This document shows, one piece after another, positions 1-8,562 of a DNA stretch of 64,000 nucleotides. Every line of letters starts with the position of its first letter. The first letter of the stretch is position 1. Both the position numbers and the translations under genes were made by a program. The notes below the pieces were generated by a model. It was given only the letters and a program-made list of their open reading frames with translations, searched no databases and was not told the DNA's origin. Origin of the DNA: Cryobacterium sp. Y82 (GTDB taxonomy: Bacteria > Actinomycetota > Actinomycetes > Actinomycetales > Microbacteriaceae); contig NZ_PJJJ01000036.1 of assembly GCF_002929495.1 (NCBI RefSeq), positions 62,001 through 126,000 of the forward strand. The letters are read 5' to 3'.

Positions 1-1249
1 CATCGGGCACGATCGCACTGTCGGTTTCGTGCACGGCCGCGAACCGGTCCCACTCATTCATCAAGTGCTGCACGGCCGCGTGGATGCGTTCGGTCGCGAC
101 GCCGGGCTCCGTGTCACCGAAATAACGGTGTACCCAGCCCTGCAGGCGATCGACCGCCGCCTCATCGTGGGTGAGTCGGTCGACGGCGAGCACAATGTCG
201 GCGGCATGATCGACAGGCAGCCACTCGCAGTCGGAGAGGTAACCGCTCGTGTCTATCACGGCCGTCGGGTTGACGGGGCGGGTGATGATGAGTGGTTTGC
301 CGGTGGCGAGCCGGTCGTAGACCATGGCGGAGATGTCGACGATGGCGATATCTGCTGCAGCCAGCTGCCAGCCGAGGTCCGGGCCAGAGTCGTAGACGTG
401 CTGCGCGCGCCGATCTCGGGCGTTGGCCGCGGCGATGGCTGCGATGATGGCCTTGTTGGCGGCCCCGTAGCTGTGATCGACGACGCCGCTGCGTGGGTGC
501 GGCCGGTAGATGACGCGGTGGGTGCCGGAGGCCAGCAGCGCGCTGACGAGCGCGACACCGTGGGTGGCGACAGAGCCGTAAGCCGCGGCGGCCCTGTCCC
601 CCTCCCAGGTGGGTGCATAGAGCACGACCTGGCGTTCATCGGGCACGTAGGGTAGTTCACCGCTGAAATAGTCGGCCTGTGGGCGCCCGATCTTAATGGC
701 GCGCTTGTCGAAGTCGTAGTCCCAGAGCACCCGGTCCAGCCGGGCGAGTGCCGCGTCCCCCGCGACGAACGAATAGTCGTAAGCCTTGAACTGGTTGGTG
801 ATCATGTACATCTTGTCGCTCTCACCGTGGTTGATGAAAACGTGCCAGCAGCGCCCGTAGCGCATCATCTGAAAGTTACGCGGGTTCTGGTTGACGTAAA
901 ACACGATGCGAATATCCTGCTCGGCGACGATCTGCTCGAGCTGGGGTACCGTGCGCGCGTAGGCGACTGGAATAGGCGCCTCGTCCATGAGCTTCAGGGT
1001 GCCACCGCCGGTGCGGCTGATCACGAGTACCGGCCACGTCTTGGCGAGGGTGGCGAGGGGTTGGTACCACTGCCGCATCTGGTAAATGTTGACGGGTCCG
1101 TCAGCAAAGTACACGGCAATCTTGAAGTGGTTGTCTTCGCGCAGCTCCCGCGATTTCAGCGGACCGCGGAGTTCGTGCTGGGCTTTGCGGGAGGCCACAA
1201 CATCCCTGACCAGTTTGACTGCACGCCTGACATCTTTGCGAATTTCCAC
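1..1249 (-). CDS. CDP-glycerol glycerophosphotransferase family protein (3' end cut by window edge)
   Basis: The minus-strand frame stays open from a GTG at 1247-1249 to the left edge, giving 416 codons. The protein reads as a TagF/TagB-type CDP-glycerol:poly(glycerophosphate) glycerophosphotransferase, which adds glycerol-phosphate or a similar polyol-phosphate to cell-wall glycopolymers at the cytoplasmic membrane face. Recognisable family blocks are VFYVNQNPRNFQ, FINHGESDK, VLYAPTWEGD, VIYRPHPRSG and DIAIVDISAMVYDRLATGKP. The start is secure: an in-frame TGA lies one codon upstream, and a GAAAGGTAGG ribosome site sits about 10 nt before the GTG. It lies 19 bp downstream of a GT2 gene and closes a four-gene minus-strand cluster. 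The C-terminus is probably nearly complete, because the visible length already matches the catalytic domain. Confidence 0.9.
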   Translation of the reverse strand, partial: MEIRKDVRRAVKLVRDVVASRKAQHELRGPLKSRELREDNHFKIAVYFADGPVNIYQMRQWYQPLATLAKTWPVLVISRTGGGTLKLMDEAPIPVAYARTVPQLEQIVAEQDIRIVFYVNQNPRNFQMMRYGRCWHVFINHGESDKMYMITNQFKAYDYSFVAGDAALARLDRVLWDYDFDKRAIKIGRPQADYFSGELPYVPDERQVVLYAPTWEGDRAAAAYGSVATHGVALVSALLASGTHRVIYRPHPRSGVVDHSYGAANKAIIAAIAAANARDRRAQHVYDSGPDLGWQLAAADIAIVDISAMVYDRLATGKPLIITRPVNPTAVIDTSGYLSDCEWLPVDHAADIVLAVDRLTHDEAAVDRLQGWVHRYFGDTEPGVATERIHAAVQHLMNEWDRFAAVHETDSAIVPD

Positions 1250-1268
1250 CGGTCAAGCCTACCTTTCG

Positions 1269-2192
1269 TTAGATGATCGGCGGGCGCCCGGCCCAGGTCA
1301 TCCGCCACACCGTGTGTGCACGTAATCGACGCCGCTGCCCCGGGTCGCGGCTCCACCCTTCGCGCCAGCCACCAAACCAGGCACGCAGCGCCAGACGATT
1401 GTTCGGTGCCCAGCGCAGCACCTGAATGGCCGTCCACGAGGCCACGTACAGCGGCACCAACGGAACCGGAAGGTTGCGACGAGCCAGCCAGACCCGGTTG
1501 CGGGCATTCAGCCGATAGTAATCGGCGTGGCGGGTCGGCAGGATGACCGGGTGGTTGGCGACGAGGTCACCGGCGTACCACGCCACCAAGCCCAGATCCC
1601 AGACCCGCCACGCCAGTTCGATGCCTTCGTGCGCGTAGAAAAATGGTTCGGCCCAGCCTCCAGTCGCGTCGAAGACGCTGCGCGGCAGCAGAACGGCGCC
1701 CTCCCAGACCGAGAACACCCGTCCGGGCGAGGTGGCTTCACCCTTGCGGATGCGGGGAATCCACCGACGCGGCGATTCGATTCCCGCCGGGTCTTCGACC
1801 CGAGGCTGCAGCAGCCCGATTTTCGGGTCGGCGCGCATCTTGCCGATCGCCTCGATCAAGAAATGCGGGTCGGGAATGCTCGCATCGTCGTCGAGGAAGA
1901 ACAGGTATTCCCCGGTCACGAGCGAAACGCCGCGGTTACGACCGGCTGGAATGCCTAAATTGGTCGGCAGCCCGAGGGACCGCACGCCGACCGGCAGTCC
2001 GGTCGGTTGCCAACCATTACCGACGCAGACCACGTCGAGGATCACTCCCTGCTGAGCGAGCACCGAGCGGATGCCCCGATCAAGATCACCCGGACGGGTG
2101 CCCTGGGTCAAAACCACCACTCCGACCGTCACATCGCCGGCCATTGCACCGCCTGCCGGTACAGCGCCGGCCGTTGCGTCAGGAACGGACAC
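1269..2192 (-). CDS. Glycosyltransferase family 2 protein
   Basis: This 307-residue protein has a GT-A fold of family 2. It starts with the nucleotide-sugar binding strand VTVGVVVLTQGTRPGDLDRGI and carries LGIPAGRNRGV and the metal-binding DDD in EYLFFLDDDASIPDP. A downstream ED-type segment is FYAHEGIELAWRVWDLG. It probably moves a sugar from a nucleotide donor to a cell-wall or capsule polymer intermediate; donor and acceptor cannot be read from the sequence. No transmembrane segment is obvious, so it should be cytoplasmic. Its start overlaps the end of the CDP-alcohol phosphatidyltransferase gene by 14 bp, which points to translational coupling in the same operon. Confidence 0.88.
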   Translation of the reverse strand: MSVPDATAGAVPAGGAMAGDVTVGVVVLTQGTRPGDLDRGIRSVLAQQGVILDVVCVGNGWQPTGLPVGVRSLGLPTNLGIPAGRNRGVSLVTGEYLFFLDDDASIPDPHFLIEAIGKMRADPKIGLLQPRVEDPAGIESPRRWIPRIRKGEATSPGRVFSVWEGAVLLPRSVFDATGGWAEPFFYAHEGIELAWRVWDLGLVAWYAGDLVANHPVILPTRHADYYRLNARNRVWLARRNLPVPLVPLYVASWTAIQVLRWAPNNRLALRAWFGGWREGWSRDPGQRRRLRAHTVWRMTWAGRPPII

Positions 2193-3003
2193 GCTTGGAC
2201 GCCATGATGGCCACGAAATGGCCGATGAGCGATAGGAACGCGAGCGGCACCAGTATCATCAACACGGTCCGGTCGACGAGCGGCTGCCCGAGAAATAGTC
2301 CGACGACGGCAGCGGCGAAGATGACCATGGTCAGTTCAACCGAGTGGTAGAGGCGATGGAAGGGTACGAAACGGGCGAGTCGGCGTACCCGGGCGATCAC
2401 GCTCGAGGTCGGAGTCTTCTCGCCGTGGGTGTCGGCGAGCTTGGTCAATCCGGCATTGGCCCGTGCCACGTGCACCATGTCGTTGAGCGCCTTGTTCAGT
2501 ACGATGATCAATGCAAGCAAGAGCGCAAGGCTGGTCCACAAAAAATCCTCGGGCACGTCGAACGGGTACGCAGCCGCCCGAATTCCGAAGGCGATGGGAA
2601 TAAGCGACTCGGTGGAGTAGTGCCCGACCTTGTCGAGGAACACCCCGGCCGGCGAGGACGTGCCACGCCACCGCGCCACTTCGCCGTCGCAGCAGTCGAT
2701 GAGCATCTGCACCTGGCTGAGCGCGAGGGCGAGCAGCGCCCCCCAGATTCCGGGAATGAGCAGGGCTGCGGCAGTCGACCAGCCGGCGAGGATCATCAGC
2801 GCGGTCACACCGTTGGCGGAGATGCGGGTTTTCAGCAGCACCCAGGTGAGGTACGGAGACAGGTCGCGCAGATACAGGCTCGCCGTCCAGTGCTCGGCGT
2901 TGGCACGCAGGCGCACTTCGGGCGGCTGAGCCACCGCGCGCAGCTGAGCGATCGATTCCGGTCGGGCCATGCGCCGATGCGCCGTCTTGGGCGAACTGGT
3001 CAT
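2179..3003 (-). CDS. CDP-alcohol phosphatidyltransferase family membrane protein
   Basis: The ATG at 3001-3003 follows a GGAAGGTGAG ribosome site and lies 4 bp after the upstream glycosyltransferase stop; a longer frame up to 3063 is less likely. The 274-residue protein has several transmembrane helices and the CDP-alcohol phosphotransferase signature DCCDGEVAR, then eight residues, then GVFLDKVGH. Such enzymes displace CMP from a CDP-alcohol onto an alcohol acceptor in the membrane. The family signature normally ends in Asp, but here the last position is His128. The other signature residues (D103, D106, G107, A110, R111, G120, D124) are present. The context suggests a role in polymer or lipid-anchor synthesis. 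The substrate is unknown. Confidence 0.86.
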   Translation of the reverse strand: MTSSPKTAHRRMARPESIAQLRAVAQPPEVRLRANAEHWTASLYLRDLSPYLTWVLLKTRISANGVTALMILAGWSTAAALLIPGIWGALLALALSQVQMLIDCCDGEVARWRGTSSPAGVFLDKVGHYSTESLIPIAFGIRAAAYPFDVPEDFLWTSLALLLALIIVLNKALNDMVHVARANAGLTKLADTHGEKTPTSSVIARVRRLARFVPFHRLYHSVELTMVIFAAAVVGLFLGQPLVDRTVLMILVPLAFLSLIGHFVAIMASKRVRS

Positions 3004-3007
3004 CTGC

Positions 3008-4051
3008 TCACCTTCCCGTGTGTGCCGTGATGTTGCTGGTGAGTTTGAGATACCCGAACACAAACCCGACCCCCCAGCAGAAGTGAATGCAGGGCAAGAC
3101 TACGAGAAAATTCAGGGAGGTACGAATTCCGTCCGGCCTGGCCACCGCGAGCGTCGCGGCCACCACGATGCCCATATACCCTATGGGAACTATGAGACCG
3201 AGGAACAACCACGGTGCCGCTCCGACTGCCACCTGCACGATTCCGACCACTCCGAGGAGCAGCCCGACAGCAACCGCCAGAACCATGGCCGGCGGCACAA
3301 AATAGCGGATGCCGTTGGCCGCCGGATACCGACGGGCCAGTTCGCCGCGCCAGAGCCCGGTCGAGAGCATCTGCCGGGCCAGTTGGGGCAGCGTCGGCCT
3401 CGGACGATACAGCACACGCAATTCGGGGGTGAACCAGACAAGGCCGCCGGCTTCACGGAGGCGCCGGTTGAGGTCCCAGTCCTGACCGCGCTTGACGTCC
3501 TCATCAAACAATCCGACAGCGAGGATGCTCGCGGTGCGAAAACATCCGAGGTAGACGGTTTCGGCGGCGCCCGCAGCCCCGCCAACGTGGTGCGGGGTGC
3601 CGCCGAGACCGATGCGGGCACCGTACGCGCGGGCCACCGCACGCTCGAATGCGCTGATGCCGCGGGCATCCATGATGCCGCCGACGTTGTCGGCACCGGT
3701 ACGCTCGAGCGTCTCCACGGCGATGCGGGCGTAATCGGGCGGCAGCACCGAATGAGCATCGACACGAATCACTACCGCATACTGCGACGCGCGAATGGCG
3801 ATGTTCAGGCCCGCCGGAGTCGAGCCGATATCGTTGGGCACGACCCGGATTCGCGAGTCAACCGCGGCCATTTCTTCGACCAGTTCGGTCGTGCCATCGA
3901 TGCTCGGTCCGAGCGCCAGAGTGACCTCGAACGGGCCCTCGAAGTCTTGGGCCAGCAGGCTCTCGACGGCGGCTCGCACGTGCGTCGCCTCGTTGAGCAC
4001 TGGCATCACATACGACACCCCGGGAAGAAATCCCATACCACGTTGGTGCAC
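3008..4051 (-). CDS. Membrane-anchored GT2 glycosyltransferase (ExoA-like)
   Basis: The 347-residue product begins at a GTG (4049-4051). An N-terminal GT2 domain shows VSYVMPVLNEATHVRAAV, a DAHS metal motif (VIRVDAHSVLPP) and the acceptor-side segment GQDWDLNRRLREAGG. The last ~110 residues form about three hydrophobic helices, the layout seen in succinoglycan ExoA-like transferases that act at the inner face of the membrane on lipid-linked sugars. It is the first gene of the four-gene minus-strand polymer cluster. An internal ATG at 4034-4036 is another possible start but has no ribosome site. Confidence 0.86.
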   Translation of the reverse strand: MHQRGMGFLPGVSYVMPVLNEATHVRAAVESLLAQDFEGPFEVTLALGPSIDGTTELVEEMAAVDSRIRVVPNDIGSTPAGLNIAIRASQYAVVIRVDAHSVLPPDYARIAVETLERTGADNVGGIMDARGISAFERAVARAYGARIGLGGTPHHVGGAAGAAETVYLGCFRTASILAVGLFDEDVKRGQDWDLNRRLREAGGLVWFTPELRVLYRPRPTLPQLARQMLSTGLWRGELARRYPAANGIRYFVPPAMVLAVAVGLLLGVVGIVQVAVGAAPWLFLGLIVPIGYMGIVVAATLAVARPDGIRTSLNFLVVLPCIHFCWGVGFVFGYLKLTSNITAHTGR

Positions 4052-4133
4052 CTGGCTGGCCAGCTTTCCGGTTATTGGGTAGGACGATCGAGCCTACCAG
4101 CCCACGAAATGGCTGTGCGCCTGGTGGTAGACG

Positions 4134-4171
4134 CGCAATCGCGCCGCCGGCGGGCCGGCGACGCGATTGCG
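4134..4171. terminator. GC-rich hairpin between the protease gene and the polymer cluster
   Basis: Perfect 10-bp arms CGCAATCGCG (4134-4143) and CGCGATTGCG (4162-4171) enclose a loop that is itself GC-rich. It lies 16 bp past the stop of the minus-strand HtrA-like gene. No T-run follows on the minus strand, so intrinsic termination is uncertain. Confidence 0.5.
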
Positions 4172-4187
4172 GGGAAGGAACGAGCGG

Positions 4188-5807
4188 TTAGCTGGTCAGC
4201 GCGCCGACCGTGACCGAGACGGTGACCGACTTGCCGTCCCGCACGTAGGTGAGATCGGCGCTGGCGCCGGCCGGGAGCACCCGCACCTGTGCGGTGAGGT
4301 CGATCGAGTCCGTAATCGGTACACCGTTGAAGTTGGTGATGACATCGTCGGCGGCCAGACCGGCCTCGGCTGCGGCGCCACCGGACGTGACCTCGCTGAT
4401 GAGCGCACCGACGGTGCTGCTGGTCGAACTGGACGCGTCCTTGACGCTCGCACCGAGCAGGCCGTGGGTGGCCGTGCCGTTGGCGATGATCTCGTCGGAA
4501 ATGCGCTTAGCGAAGTTCGACGGAATGGAGAATCCAACACCGATGCTGCCAGCCGCCGCCGACGCGGTGGTGGAGCCGGCGCTGGCGATGGCTACGTTGA
4601 TGCCGATCAGTTCACCGCTGCCGTTGAGCAGGGCGCCACCGGAGTTGCCCGGGTTGATGGCGGCATCCGTTTGAATCACCGGGAGCGCAATGCTGGCGGT
4701 AGCGGTCTGGGAGCCCTGCGACTGGGTGCCGTCCTGGTTTGGAAAGTCGAAGAAGAAGGGGTTCTGGCTCTGTCCTTCGTCGGGCGTTGTGGCGTCAGGC
4801 GAGCTCGGCGCGGCCGAGCTCGCGACGGTAATGCTGCGGTTGAGGGCGCTGACAATACCGTCGGTGACCGTGCCGGAGAGTCCGAGCGGGGCGCCGATGG
4901 CGATGGCGCTGTCACCGACGTTGAGCTCGGAGGAATCGCCCCAGGTAATCGGGGTGAGTCCGCTGGCGTCGGTCAGTTTGATCACGGCGAGGTCGGAAAT
5001 CGGGTCGGTGCCAACCATGGTGGCGGCGTACAGCTTGCCGTCATTGCTCTTGACCTCGATTTTCACGTCGGAGGCGGCGCCGTCGAGGGTGACCACGTGG
5101 GTGTTGGTGAGCACGTAGCCGTCATCGCTGAGAATCACGCCGGATCCGGTTCCGCCGGAGGAACTGCTGGATACGTCGATGGTCACGACACTCGGCGAGG
5201 CTTTGGCCGCGACGGCGGTGATCTGGTTGACGCTCTTGGTGTTGTTCACCACGACATTGCTGGGGCCGGAGGCCTCGCTGACCGGTACGCCGTTGTTTTG
5301 GCCATTCATCATCAGGGCGGTGATGCCGGCGCCGGACGATCCGCCGACCAAGGCACCGATGGCGAGCGCGGCGATCAACGCGACGCTGCCTTTGCGCCGA
5401 CCGGGTTCCTTGCTCTTATTGGAGGCGAAGGGCTGGCCGGGAAAGGCATCCGTGGGGTACGAGTCCGCGGTCGCATACGCCTGCGGCGAGGCGCTCGGAG
5501 CATAAGCGGAGCTCGACGCTGTGGGGGACTCGATCGGGCGACCGAAGGCATCCGTCGGGTAGGCAACGGTTTGAGCGGCGTCGGGGACGTCGTGAGTCGG
5601 CAGGGTCGGGGCGTTCACGACCGGCACAGTGGGCTCGACATTCGCCGGCGGCGCGGTCGGGGCGGAGGGCGCGGCCGGGGCGTCGGTAGTCGGTACGGTC
5701 GGTCGGGCGGTGGGTGGGGTAGCCTCGCCGGAGTCATTCACAGCAAAAGCGGCGGTATCATCAGCCGGATCAGGGGTGGTGCCGGAATCTTTAGTGTTGT
5801 CGGTCAT
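4188..5807 (-). CDS. HtrA/DegP-like S1C serine protease with PDZ domain
   Basis: The start is ATG 5805-5807, preceded by GAAGGAGCACCCG, a strong ribosome site; the frame upstream of it is not needed. The 539-residue protein has a long Pro/Ala/Thr-rich cytoplasmic N-terminus (about residues 1-138), one transmembrane helix (about 141-167), a trypsin-like domain and a C-terminal PDZ domain (ALISEVTSGGAAAEAGLAAD). The catalytic triad is visible: His237 in TNTHVV, Asp272 in SDLAVIKL, and Ser389 in NPGNSGGALL. Membrane-anchored HtrA proteases cut misfolded or regulatory proteins outside the membrane. The Pro-rich tail with a repeated YPTDAF motif is typical of actinobacterial HtrA proteins. The gene appears monocistronic. 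Confidence 0.93.
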   Translation of the reverse strand: MTDNTKDSGTTPDPADDTAAFAVNDSGEATPPTARPTVPTTDAPAAPSAPTAPPANVEPTVPVVNAPTLPTHDVPDAAQTVAYPTDAFGRPIESPTASSSAYAPSASPQAYATADSYPTDAFPGQPFASNKSKEPGRRKGSVALIAALAIGALVGGSSGAGITALMMNGQNNGVPVSEASGPSNVVVNNTKSVNQITAVAAKASPSVVTIDVSSSSSGGTGSGVILSDDGYVLTNTHVVTLDGAASDVKIEVKSNDGKLYAATMVGTDPISDLAVIKLTDASGLTPITWGDSSELNVGDSAIAIGAPLGLSGTVTDGIVSALNRSITVASSAAPSSPDATTPDEGQSQNPFFFDFPNQDGTQSQGSQTATASIALPVIQTDAAINPGNSGGALLNGSGELIGINVAIASAGSTTASAAAGSIGVGFSIPSNFAKRISDEIIANGTATHGLLGASVKDASSSTSSTVGALISEVTSGGAAAEAGLAADDVITNFNGVPITDSIDLTAQVRVLPAGASADLTYVRDGKSVTVSVTVGALTS

Positions 5808-5953
5808 CGGGTGCTCCTTCCAAGCGTTGCCAGCTTTGCGCCCAAACCTGAACGTTCGATATGTACACACTGTGAGCATTCAATGATCATGCCGAGACGT
5901 TGCCTAAGCGATAGTTTGGAAGCCATGCAGCACTCGACACAGGCAAGCCAGCG

Positions 5954-7153
5954 ATGACCATTTCCGGTGCGTGGCGACGCACGGCTCGCGGAGCTGGACT
6001 TCTCGCCGCTGACGGCACCGTTGCAGCCAGCATCTTCGCCGAGATGAGTGCACTCGCGGTGCGCACCGGTGCGATCAACCTCGGTCAGGGTTTTCCCGAT
6101 GAAGACGGGCCAGCCGCAGTGCTCGAGGCGGCCCGCCAAGCCATCAGCGACGGGGTCAACCAGTATCCGCCCGGCCGGGGCCAGCCGGTGCTGCTGGAGG
6201 CGATCGCCCGGCACCAGCACCGTTTCTATGCGCTGGCCCTCGACCCGGGCAGCGAAATTCTCGTCACGGCGGGGGCCACGGAAGCTCTCGCAGCCACCAT
6301 TCTGGCACTGATCGAGCCGGGGGATGAAGTCGTCACTTTTGAGCCGTTCTACGACGCCTACGGCGGTCTGATCGGCCTCGGCGGTGGTATCCATCGACCA
6401 GTGCCGCTGCGGGCACCTGACTTTCAACCGGACCTCGACGTGCTGCGGGCAACCGTCACCGACCGCACCCGGCTGATCATCGTGAACGATCCACACAATC
6501 CCACCGGCGCGGTTTTCTCCCGGCAAGCTTTGGAGCTGATCGTCGAGCTCGCGCAACATCACAACGCGATCATCGTCACGGACGAGGTGTACGAGCACCT
6601 CACGTTCCACGCGCCGCACATTCCGATCGCAACTCTGCCGGGCGCCTGGGATCGAACGGTCACCATTTCCTCGGGCGGTAAGACGTTCAGCCTTACCGGT
6701 TGGAAGGTGGGCTGGGTCTCTGGCCCTTCTTCGATAATCACGGCAATCCTCGCGGTCAAACAGTTTCTCACCTATGTGAATGCGGCGCCGTTTCAACCCG
6801 CGATCGCAGCGGGGCTCGACCTTCCCGATTCGTACTTCACGCGCATTGCCGCCGACTTGAAGCACAAGCGCGATGTGCTTGCTACCGGGCTTCGCGCCGC
6901 CGGCTTCGAAATCACGCTGCCGCAGGGCTCATACTTCATCGTGGCGGATGCGACGCCGCTCGGTTTCACGGATGGCGAAGCACTGTGCCGAAGCCTGCCG
7001 GAGCTGGCTGGTGTGGTCGCGGTGCCGATCACCGCCTTCTGCTCCCCCGCCCACCGCTCGGAATACGCCCCCCTGGTGCGCTTCGCCTACTGCAAGAAGG
7101 TAAAGCTCCTGGAGCAGGCGTCGGAGCAGCTCGCGGCCCTGTCCCGAAGCTAA
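5954..7153 (+). CDS. dapC: Class I/II aminotransferase, DapC-like
   Basis: This 399-residue fold-type I PLP enzyme resembles the mycobacterial N-succinyldiaminopimelate aminotransferase DapC over its length, with blocks such as FAEMSALAVRTGAINLGQGF, QYPPGRGQP, NDPHNPTGAVFS and VTDEVYEHL. The PLP lysine is Lys243 in SSGGKTFSLTGWKVGW. DapC converts N-succinyl-2-amino-6-ketopimelate to succinyl-diaminopimelate using glutamate. The related methionine or kynurenine aminotransferases look similar, so the specificity is inferred. Support comes from dapD and dapE in the same window, although about 50 kb away. The ribosome site before ATG 5954 is weak. The gene is convergent with the reductase gene. 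Confidence 0.82.
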   Translation: MTISGAWRRTARGAGLLAADGTVAASIFAEMSALAVRTGAINLGQGFPDEDGPAAVLEAARQAISDGVNQYPPGRGQPVLLEAIARHQHRFYALALDPGSEILVTAGATEALAATILALIEPGDEVVTFEPFYDAYGGLIGLGGGIHRPVPLRAPDFQPDLDVLRATVTDRTRLIIVNDPHNPTGAVFSRQALELIVELAQHHNAIIVTDEVYEHLTFHAPHIPIATLPGAWDRTVTISSGGKTFSLTGWKVGWVSGPSSIITAILAVKQFLTYVNAAPFQPAIAAGLDLPDSYFTRIAADLKHKRDVLATGLRAAGFEITLPQGSYFIVADATPLGFTDGEALCRSLPELAGVVAVPITAFCSPAHRSEYAPLVRFAYCKKVKLLEQASEQLAALSRS

Positions 7154-7164
7154 CCGCATACCCC

Positions 7165-7265
7165 GTGTGCATAACTCCTGCAATTTGTGTGGCAGCGCGT
7201 TCTAAACCCCGCGAATGACGCGGAATTTTCGCCGACCGCCCCCGAATTGCAGGAGTTATGCTCAC
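7165..7265. repeat. 101-bp element bounded by 21-bp inverted repeats
   Basis: The arms lie at 7165-7185 and 7245-7265 and match in 20 of 21 positions; the inner 16 bp (CATAACTCCTGCAATT and its complement) are perfect. The interior holds a smaller perfect palindrome, CCGCG-aatga-CGCGG (7209-7223). It fills the gap between two convergent genes. There is no T-run, so a simple terminator is unlikely. It could be a REP/MITE-like dispersed element. No second copy was noticed in this window. Confidence 0.6.
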
Positions 7266-7294
7266 GACCTGAGTGAGGTGGGTTGGGCGAAGGG

Positions 7295-8374
7295 TTAGGA
7301 AGCCAGGGCCGGGTAGTCGGTATAGCCCTCTGCGCCGTCGGCGTAGTAGGTGAGCGGGTTGGGCTCGTTCACGGGCAGGTCGTCACGCCAGCGACGTACC
7401 AGGTCGGGATTGGCAATGGCCGCACGACCGACCACGACGGCGTCAGCGATGTCGTCATGCACGAGGGCGAGGGCTTCGTCACGCGCGGTGATGACGCTGA
7501 AGCCGCTGTTGATCAGGAAGACACCGTCAAAGCGGGCGCGCAGGTTTTGCACGAATTCACTTCGTGGGTCGGCATGGAGCACGCTCAGGTACGCCAAGTC
7601 GAGCGGGGCAAGCCCGTCGACAAGAACGCCATAGGTGGCAGTGACGTCGTCGGCATCCGTTTCGAGCGCATCTTGGATGTTGTGCTCTGGTGAGATACGA
7701 AGGCCCACCCGATCGGCGCCGATCGCCAGGGCGACTGCGGTCACCACGTCGATGACGAACGCGGCGCGCTTTTCGGGCGAGCCGCCAAAGGAATCGTCTC
7801 GCACGTTGGAAGCTGGCGACAGGAACTCATGGAGCAGGTAGCCGTTGGCACCGTGCACCTCGACGCCGTCGAATCCGGCCGCGATGGCGTTCTTCGAGGC
7901 CTGCACGAATTCGTCCAGAATGCCGCCCAGCGCGTCGATAGTCAGAGCGTGTGGCACCGGGTAGTCCTTCTTGCCGTCATAGGTGCGCGTGGTGCCTTTG
8001 ACGGCGATGGCGCTCGGCGCGACGACCGGGTAGCCACCGGTGGTCGCTTCGTGCGTGACCCGGCCGGCGTGCATGATCTGGGCGACGATGCGGCCGCCAG
8101 CGGCGTGCACCGAGTCGGTGACGATTTTCCAGCCGGCGAGCTGTTCGGGTTCGACGAGCCCGGGTTGGCCAGTGAAACCCTGGCCGGCGTGGCTCGGGTA
8201 GGTACCTTCGCTCACGATCAGGCCGAGCGAGGCGCGCTGCGTGTAGTACCGGGCAACGAGCTCCCCGGGAACACCAGACTGGCCGGAGCGGATGCGGGTC
8301 AGCGGCGCCATGACGAGACGGTTGGGCAGTTCAAGGTCGCCAAGGTTAAGCGGAGAAAAGAGTTTCACGGGCAC
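7295..8374 (-). CDS. Old yellow enzyme family alkene reductase (NemA-like)
   Basis: This 359-residue FMN-dependent TIM-barrel enzyme of the N-ethylmaleimide reductase type uses NAD(P)H to reduce activated C=C bonds or nitro groups. The family start LFSPLNLGDLELPNRLVMAPLTR is clear, as are IVSEGTYP, QIMHAGRVTH, the catalytic HGANGYLLHEFLSP and the C-terminal VVGRAAIANPDL. The start is GTG 8372-8374, or a second GTG two codons later at 8366-8368, which has better spacing from GAAAG. A TetR-type palindrome lies 14 bp upstream, consistent with repression by an electrophile-sensing NemR-like factor; no such regulator is encoded in the window. Confidence 0.93.
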   Translation of the reverse strand: MPVKLFSPLNLGDLELPNRLVMAPLTRIRSGQSGVPGELVARYYTQRASLGLIVSEGTYPSHAGQGFTGQPGLVEPEQLAGWKIVTDSVHAAGGRIVAQIMHAGRVTHEATTGGYPVVAPSAIAVKGTTRTYDGKKDYPVPHALTIDALGGILDEFVQASKNAIAAGFDGVEVHGANGYLLHEFLSPASNVRDDSFGGSPEKRAAFVIDVVTAVALAIGADRVGLRISPEHNIQDALETDADDVTATYGVLVDGLAPLDLAYLSVLHADPRSEFVQNLRARFDGVFLINSGFSVITARDEALALVHDDIADAVVVGRAAIANPDLVRRWRDDLPVNEPNPLTYYADGAEGYTDYPALAS

Positions 8375-8388
8375 GTCTTTCTAAATTA

Positions 8389-8407
8389 TCCGGTCAGTCA
8401 GACCGGA
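8389..8407. promoter_or_regulatory. Perfect palindrome upstream of the reductase, TetR-type operator candidate
   Basis: TCCGGTC-agtca-GACCGGA has perfect 7-bp arms and a 5-bp spacer. It sits just upstream of the ribosome site of the old-yellow-enzyme gene. Size and composition match TetR-family operators, and TetR-type NemR controls nemA in enterobacteria. Binding is inferred. Confidence 0.6.
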
Positions 8408-8562
8408 CTCGTTCTTCTGGGAGACTTCAGGAGGTCCTGTACATCCGTAGGCAAAACGGATTGCAGCCGCACGATATTCCTGCCTGCCAATTGACTGTCT
8501 GTTCGGCTGCTCGGGTCATGCGATTAGGCAATCCGCTTTGACCGCGGCACCGAACTACCACC

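Noticed and set aside
4167-5957. A 596-codon plus-strand open frame opposite the HtrA-like gene
   Set aside because: It is a GC-driven shadow: Gly/Arg-rich composition with no family motifs, while the minus-strand frame has the full protease triad and PDZ domain.
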